DNA from: Marinicella sediminis
Lineage (GTDB): Bacteria > Pseudomonadota > Gammaproteobacteria > Xanthomonadales > Marinicellaceae
Reading direction: 5' to 3'
Length of the DNA stretch: 64,000 nt
Assembly (NCBI RefSeq): GCF_002000055.1
Contig: NZ_MVBD01000002.1
Coordinates: 310,001-374,000, forward strand
Each line of letters opens with the position of its first letter. Within the stretch, counting starts at the first letter, position 1. Under the pieces are notes generated by a model. The model had not been told where the DNA came from, made no database searches, and was given only the letters and a program-made list of their open reading frames with translations. Shown here in pieces: positions 63,244-64,000 of this stretch. A program made the position numbers and the translations under genes.

Positions 63244-63675
63244 TCAAAAGCTGCCTTTGCTGCCCCTGAATTTCATTTCATTCTTCCTCATGGGCATTGA
63301 GTCAATTTCCTGAAACAGCACGTCTAACCGCAACTCATCACTGGTGTATTTGACACCACCGTCTTTGCCGAGCAGGACGACCTTTTTGCTTAAACCTGCA
63401 TATTTCTGATTGGCGACTGTAACAAAATGGTCGGCAATTTCCCCCCGATAGTTACTGGTGACGTTCAGACCATCTATGACAAACCACACCACATCACGAT
63501 CTTCAATTTCAGCCCCTGCCGCATCCAGCATTTGTCTACTGCCCACCTGCCCGTCAGCCCATATCATCACAATACGGTTTTCCCACAACAACTGTTCCGG
63601 ACTTTCGATGTCAGGATGACCGTATGCAAGAGCACACAACGGTATGATCAGCAGTACAAATTTCAGATGGCTCAT
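63244..63675 (-). CDS. Secreted DUF4174 protein
   Basis: A 143-aa protein with a signal peptide (MSHLKFVLLIIPLCALAYG). The pattern LLWENRIVMIWA near the start and LFQEIDSMPMRKNEM at the end is characteristic of DUF4174, a thioredoxin-like family without cysteines at the active place. VVLLGKDGGVKYTSDE fits that fold. The function is unknown. AGG lies seven bases before the ATG. It converges on uvrC across a 130-base AT-rich gap where I see nothing else. Confidence 0.82.
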   Translation of the reverse strand: MSHLKFVLLIIPLCALAYGHPDIESPEQLLWENRIVMIWADGQVGSRQMLDAAGAEIEDRDVVWFVIDGLNVTSNYRGEIADHFVTVANQKYAGLSKKVVLLGKDGGVKYTSDELRLDVLFQEIDSMPMRKNEMKFRGSKGSF

Positions 63676-63787
63676 CTGTTTACCTATTATTTAAATTCCT
63701 GTGGTTCAGCGCCAGACTAAGCACCAGTGAAATGTGTCCAATGCCCGCCTCGCTGGCACAACAACTGCACCTGGAAACACCCGTATG

Positions 63788-64000
63788 TCAGGTGAAATTC
63801 GCACAGAGCTTCTCAACAAACCTACCCAGGTGTGGATCAGTTTGTTCCGGCAAGCTGTCTTTATGAAACCATTTCACACCGTTAAATTCACTTGTGTCGT
63901 ACTCAATTGGTAATTTTCGGTTCCCTTTTAAAGCATACCAAATTGACACGTCTGTATGCCCACTTGTTTTGCCGACTGTTTCGGTACTGGTAACCAACAC
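63788..64000 (-). CDS. C-terminal part of a Nudix hydrolase, cut by right edge
   Basis: The last about 70 residues of a minus-strand gene whose start is beyond the window. TETVGKTSGHTDVSIWYALKG, SEFNGVKWF and DPHLGRFVEKL match the C-terminal half of a group of Nudix hydrolases; the Nudix box itself should lie outside. The frame is open to the window edge, so the ATG near 64000 is not taken as the true start. Substrate unknown. Confidence 0.75.
   Translation of the reverse strand: MLVTSTETVGKTSGHTDVSIWYALKGNRKLPIEYDTSEFNGVKWFHKDSLPEQTDPHLGRFVEKLCANFT

Noticed and set aside
1-64000. Search for tRNA, rRNA, CRISPR, IS elements, integrase and defence systems
   Set aside because: No direct repeats with regular spacers, no terminal inverted repeats with transposase, no tRNA-like cloverleaf and no known defence genes (apart from RecBCD) were seen by reading; a dedicated tRNA or repeat scan could still find something small.

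Overview
ORGANISM. The window looks like an ordinary stretch of a Gram-negative gammaproteobacterial chromosome with moderate GC (somewhat below 50 percent by eye). The evidence is RecBCD, LapA/LapB, KdkA, HflD-MnmA, the oxygen-dependent ubiquinone hydroxylase Coq7 beside an ETF-ubiquinone oxidoreductase, and AmgK-MurU cell-wall recycling. These point to an aerobic, ubiquinone-using, LPS-bearing bacterium. A marine lineage near the Lysobacterales/Marinicella area is my guess, not something the sequence proves. I see no rRNA, tRNA, insertion sequence, prophage, integrase or CRISPR array. I also recognise no classical DNA-binding transcription factor; visible signalling is three diguanylate cyclases and one PP2C phosphatase. 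LAYOUT. 1-10647: the start of a SWIM-type protein, then a minus-strand chain recC-recB-recD-VOC protein-proC with overlapping or nearly touching genes. 10735-12571: a membrane diguanylate cyclase and two small DUF genes. 12674-17338: the lytic transglycosylase MltF, a PP2C phosphatase, and the pair M23 peptidase-anmK. 17538-22404: tyrS, a DUF481 outer-membrane protein, coq7, ETF-QO and a cold-shock protein with a long leader. 22578-28561: a TPR-GGDEF protein, a minus-strand group (peroxiredoxin-DUF4920 fusion, GntP permease, PhyH dioxygenase), then hpt and cdd. 28540-34535: a minus-strand envelope group plsC-lapA-lapB-GT4-CapD/WbpM-like-galU. 34703-40548: a small secreted protein with amgK-murU, an NhaC antiporter with a Nudix hydrolase, and mnmA-hflD. 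40605-50560: a Sel1-type secreted protein, a large secreted lipase-like hydrolase, two adjacent aconitases (a long AcnB, then AcnA) and a DUF1207-like outer-membrane protein. 50573-64000: a third diguanylate cyclase, recQ-DUF1835-SRPBCC, a Slp-type lipoprotein, divergent glycosyltransferase 9 and kdkA, moaA-moaC-moaD-moaE, uvrC, a DUF4174 protein and a Nudix gene cut by the right edge. HOW THE PARTS FIT. MltF, the M23 enzyme, AnmK, AmgK and MurU belong to cell-wall remodelling and muropeptide recycling. PlsC, LapA/B, GT4, CapD-like, GalU, GT9 and KdkA belong to phospholipid and LPS/polysaccharide assembly. RecBCD, RecQ and UvrC are DNA repair. Tight gene packing and ATGA overlaps are common. 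Several starts lack a clear Shine-Dalgarno, and three genes have a good -10 box only 7-8 bases before the ATG. MOST NOTEWORTHY. A CAAAC-N4-GTTTG palindrome overlaps the predicted -35 of the lipase gene. The periplasmic peroxiredoxin-DUF4920 fusion is linked to a permease and a dioxygenase. The long AcnB sits directly before AcnA. None of the three diguanylate cyclases has the usual inhibitory RxxD site. I did not find a clear new defence or mobile system.
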